Source: Mycetocola zhadangensis
GTDB taxonomy: Bacteria > Actinomycetota > Actinomycetes > Actinomycetales > Microbacteriaceae
Assembly (NCBI RefSeq): GCF_003668565.1
Contig: NZ_RCWJ01000001.1
Span: 186,001 to 250,000, forward strand
Direction: 5' to 3'
DNA: 64,000 nt
Part shown: positions 62,426 to 64,000 of the stretch, in pieces
Layout: the number at the start of each line of letters is the position of its first letter
How positions within the stretch are numbered: position 1 is the stretch's first letter
Made by a program: the position numbers and the translations under genes
The notes under the pieces: generated by a model
Seen by the model: the letters and a program-made list of their open reading frames with translations, nothing else
Told to the model about the DNA's origin: nothing
Databases searched by the model: none

Positions 62426-63437
62426 ACAGAATCGCTCAGGCGCGGTTCGGAAGACCAAAAAGGGCCCAGCCAAGGGCACAGGCGGACTGGGACGACGCTC
62501 GCTCGAGGGAAAGGGTCCGACGCCGAAGGCTGAGGACCGTACCTACCACGCGGCCGGAAAGCGCAAGATCGCCAAGGACCGCCTCGCGGCGACCCAGGCG
62601 AAGACCGGCGGCGGTCGCCCCGCATCGACCGGTCCTGCGATCCGCAAGCCCAAGCAGAAGCAGTCGGACGACTTCGAAGTGGTCACCGGCCGCAACTCAG
62701 TCGTGGAAGCGCTTCGCGCCAAAATCCCAGCGACCGCGCTCTACATGGCTACCCGCATCGAGTTCGATGACCGGGTGAAGGAAGTCCTCGCGCTGGCAAC
62801 AGCCCGCGGAATCCCGATTCTCGAGGTCATGCGCCCGGAGCTCGACCGTCTGGCCGGTTTCGACTCTGTGCACCAGGGCCTCGCGCTCAAGGTGCCTCCG
62901 TATGAGTACGCGCACCCCAACGACCTGCTCGAGACGGTTATCTCGCGTGGCCAGAAGCCGCTCTTCGTTGCACTTGACGGCATCACCGACCCGCGCAACC
63001 TCGGCGCCATCATTCGTTCGACCGCTGCATTCGGTGGACAGGGCGTCATTGTTCCCCAGCGTCGATCGGTCGGCCTCACCGCATCCGCGTGGAAGACGAG
63101 CGCCGGCGCCGCAGCGCGCACCCCAGTCGCCATGGCCCCGAACCTCACCCAGACACTCAAAGCGTTCAAGGCCGCCGGTGTTTTCGTGATCGGGCTCGAC
63201 GGAGGAGGCGACACTGATCTGCCGGGTCTCGAACTGGCTGACCGCCCCGTCGTCATCGTCGTCGGCAGCGAAGGCAAGGGCCTGTCCCGCCTCGTCACCG
63301 ACACCTGCGACGCGATCGTCTCCATCCCGATCAGTTCAGCGACTGAATCGCTCAACGCTGGCATCGCCGCGTCGGTGACCCTCTACGAAGTGTCAAAGCT
63401 TCGTGAGGCAGCGAAGGCCGCGAAGAAGAAGAAGTAA
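62412..63437 (+). CDS. rlmB: SpoU-family 23S rRNA 2'-O-methyltransferase (RlmB-like)
   Basis: Trefoil-knot methyltransferase, expected to make Gm2251 or a related 2'-O-methyl mark in 23S rRNA. The 341 residues start with a basic, poorly structured segment (1-95, rich in Lys and Arg). A substrate-binding domain with VVTGRNSVVEALRAKIPATALYM follows, then the SpoU catalytic domain: FVALDGITDPRNLGAIIRSTAAFG near residue 190, VVIVVGSEGKGLSRLV near 279, and the knot motif IPISSATESLNAGIAASVTLYE near 305. The ATG at 62412 follows GGAG and overlaps the cysS end, so it is cotranscribed with cysS. A Lys-rich tail ends it. Confidence 0.93.
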   Translation: MAASKQNRSGAVRKTKKGPAKGTGGLGRRSLEGKGPTPKAEDRTYHAAGKRKIAKDRLAATQAKTGGGRPASTGPAIRKPKQKQSDDFEVVTGRNSVVEALRAKIPATALYMATRIEFDDRVKEVLALATARGIPILEVMRPELDRLAGFDSVHQGLALKVPPYEYAHPNDLLETVISRGQKPLFVALDGITDPRNLGAIIRSTAAFGGQGVIVPQRRSVGLTASAWKTSAGAAARTPVAMAPNLTQTLKAFKAAGVFVIGLDGGGDTDLPGLELADRPVVIVVGSEGKGLSRLVTDTCDAIVSIPISSATESLNAGIAASVTLYEVSKLREAAKAAKKKK

Positions 63438-63456
63438 CCGCGGCGGTTGTCGCACG

Positions 63457-63492
63457 ATTGGCGCGATCGGGTCTAGACCCGGTCGCGCCAAT
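63457..63492. terminator. palindromic hairpin after rlmB, centred on the opposing stop codon
   Basis: ATTGGCGCGATCGGGTC and GACCCGGTCGCGCCAAT pair except for one T-G position, with a two-base centre. The stop codon of the opposing DUF4032 gene lies at its centre. No T-run follows on either side, so terminator function is moderate evidence. Confidence 0.55.
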
Positions 63493-64000
63493 TCGTTTGT
63501 GCCTCGTCCGCGTCGATAACCCGGTTGGGCAGGGTGATCGTCCCGGTGAGCGGCGCGATCACCGTTGCTTCATCACGGCGGTGGCGAAGCACGGAGTTGA
63601 TGTATGAGGTGAGGGCCTCAGCGAGCGGGATGCTCCGCGCTTCGTTCTGCGACATGAACCAGCGGTGCTCGAGCAGTTGGTGGAACATCTCGGCAGGTTC
63701 GAGCTTGCCCTTGAGGTCGCGGGGGATCGATTTGATGACCGGTTCGAAGACCCGACTGACCCACTCGTGAGCCACCATCTCCTCATCGAGGTCACTCTTG
63801 CCGTGTGTCGCGGCATACGAGTCGAGGTCGTTGAGCAGTCGGCGCGCCTGGTTCTCGCCCGCGTCGAGCCCGGTGAGTCGGAGGAGCCGACGCTGGTGGT
63901 GCCCGGCGTCAACGACCTTGGGCTGGATGCGGACGGTTGTTCCGCTCTCATCGGTGCGGATCGCCAGTTCTTCAATGTCGAAGCCGAGGCTGTTGAGGCG
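63473..64000 (-). CDS. DUF4032-family protein (5' part outside the window)
   Basis: The last 175 residues of a larger protein whose start lies beyond the window edge. The visible sequence includes RRLLRLTGLDAGENQARRLLNDLDSYAATHGKSDLDEEMVAHEWVSRVFEPVIKSIP and LEPAEMFHQLLEHRWFMSQNEARSIPLAEALTSYINSVL, the typical DUF4032 pattern. Full-length relatives have a kinase-like N-terminal domain (lipopolysaccharide-kinase-like), but that part is not seen here. Function is unknown. It is convergent with the rlmB-like gene, and its stop is in a palindrome. Confidence 0.85.
   Translation of the reverse strand, partial: RLNSLGFDIEELAIRTDESGTTVRIQPKVVDAGHHQRRLLRLTGLDAGENQARRLLNDLDSYAATHGKSDLDEEMVAHEWVSRVFEPVIKSIPRDLKGKLEPAEMFHQLLEHRWFMSQNEARSIPLAEALTSYINSVLRHRRDEATVIAPLTGTITLPNRVIDADEAQTNWRDRV

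Overview
The window looks like chromosomal DNA of a high-GC Gram-positive bacterium of the Actinobacteria, most likely the family Microbacteriaceae. The evidence is a mycothiol synthase beside a GlnR-like regulator, a fused MrpA-MrpB antiporter subunit, a 13E12-type DUF222/HNH gene, a SigK/RskA pair, a CarD regulator, a fused IspD-IspF, an imuA'-imuB-dnaE2 cassette, and a gpm-senX3-regX3 neighbourhood like that of mycobacteria. The family call rests on gene content and protein style only, not on a phylogeny. Coding density is high, many genes overlap by 1-4 bases, and I saw no prophage, insertion sequence or CRISPR array.

Layout. 0.1-6.3 kb: a complete Mrp Na+/H+ antiporter operon (AB fusion, C, D, E, F, G). 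6.3-8.0 kb: an alpha/beta hydrolase, a small membrane protein and a DinB-like protein. 8.1-9.9 kb: a frameshifted DUF222/HNH gene with simple-sequence expansions at both ends. 9.9-17.4 kb: a minus-strand amino-sugar operon that matches, step by step, the Aga (N-acetylgalactosamine) route: ROK kinase, deacetylase, AgaS-like SIS protein, PfkB kinase, class II aldolase and a DeoR regulator, with a GH20 hexosaminidase just upstream. 17.6-19.9 kb: a candidate ZTP riboswitch followed by glyA-folD. 20.2-24.9 kb: a YbaK-type deacylase, then galK-galT, a DeoR regulator and galM. 25.1-26.9 kb: a methyltransferase and a P-loop kinase. 27.1-32.9 kb: a LexA box followed by the imuA'-imuB-dnaE2 mutasome. 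32.8-38.4 kb: an EamA transporter, a LysR regulator, a 52-residue membrane protein, an ABC transporter with its own XRE regulator, tRNA-Lys(UUU) and a conserved unknown.

38.5-42.8 kb: a FAS1-domain lipoprotein, divergent dipZ, then sigK and rskA. This is the gene set of the mycobacterial SigK (MPT70/83-DipZ) regulon packed into one locus. 42.8-46.9 kb: pstSCAB on the minus strand. 47.0-51.8 kb: a Nudix-SixA fusion, ppk, mshD and a GlnR-like regulator. 51.9-54.8 kb: two small membrane proteins, a nitrobindin-like protein, ygfZ and a methyltransferase. 54.9-59.1 kb: gpm, phoU, senX3-like and regX3-like genes and a lipoprotein. 59.2-63.4 kb: carD, ispDF, cysS and a SpoU-type rRNA methyltransferase. 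The window ends inside a DUF4032 gene.

How the parts relate. Phosphate handling recurs (Pst uptake, polyphosphate kinase, PhoU, SenX3/RegX3) with PHO-box-like repeats upstream of pstS. Two sugar loci, GalNAc-type and Leloir galactose, lie 3 kb apart, each with a DeoR regulator. The least ordinary signals are the Ser-Asp hexamer expansion inside the PfkB kinase, the matched divergent promoter-like elements between the FAS1 gene and dipZ, a compact multi-stem inverted-repeat element just before sigK, and the apparent excess of the 7-mer GCATCCG/CGGATGC.
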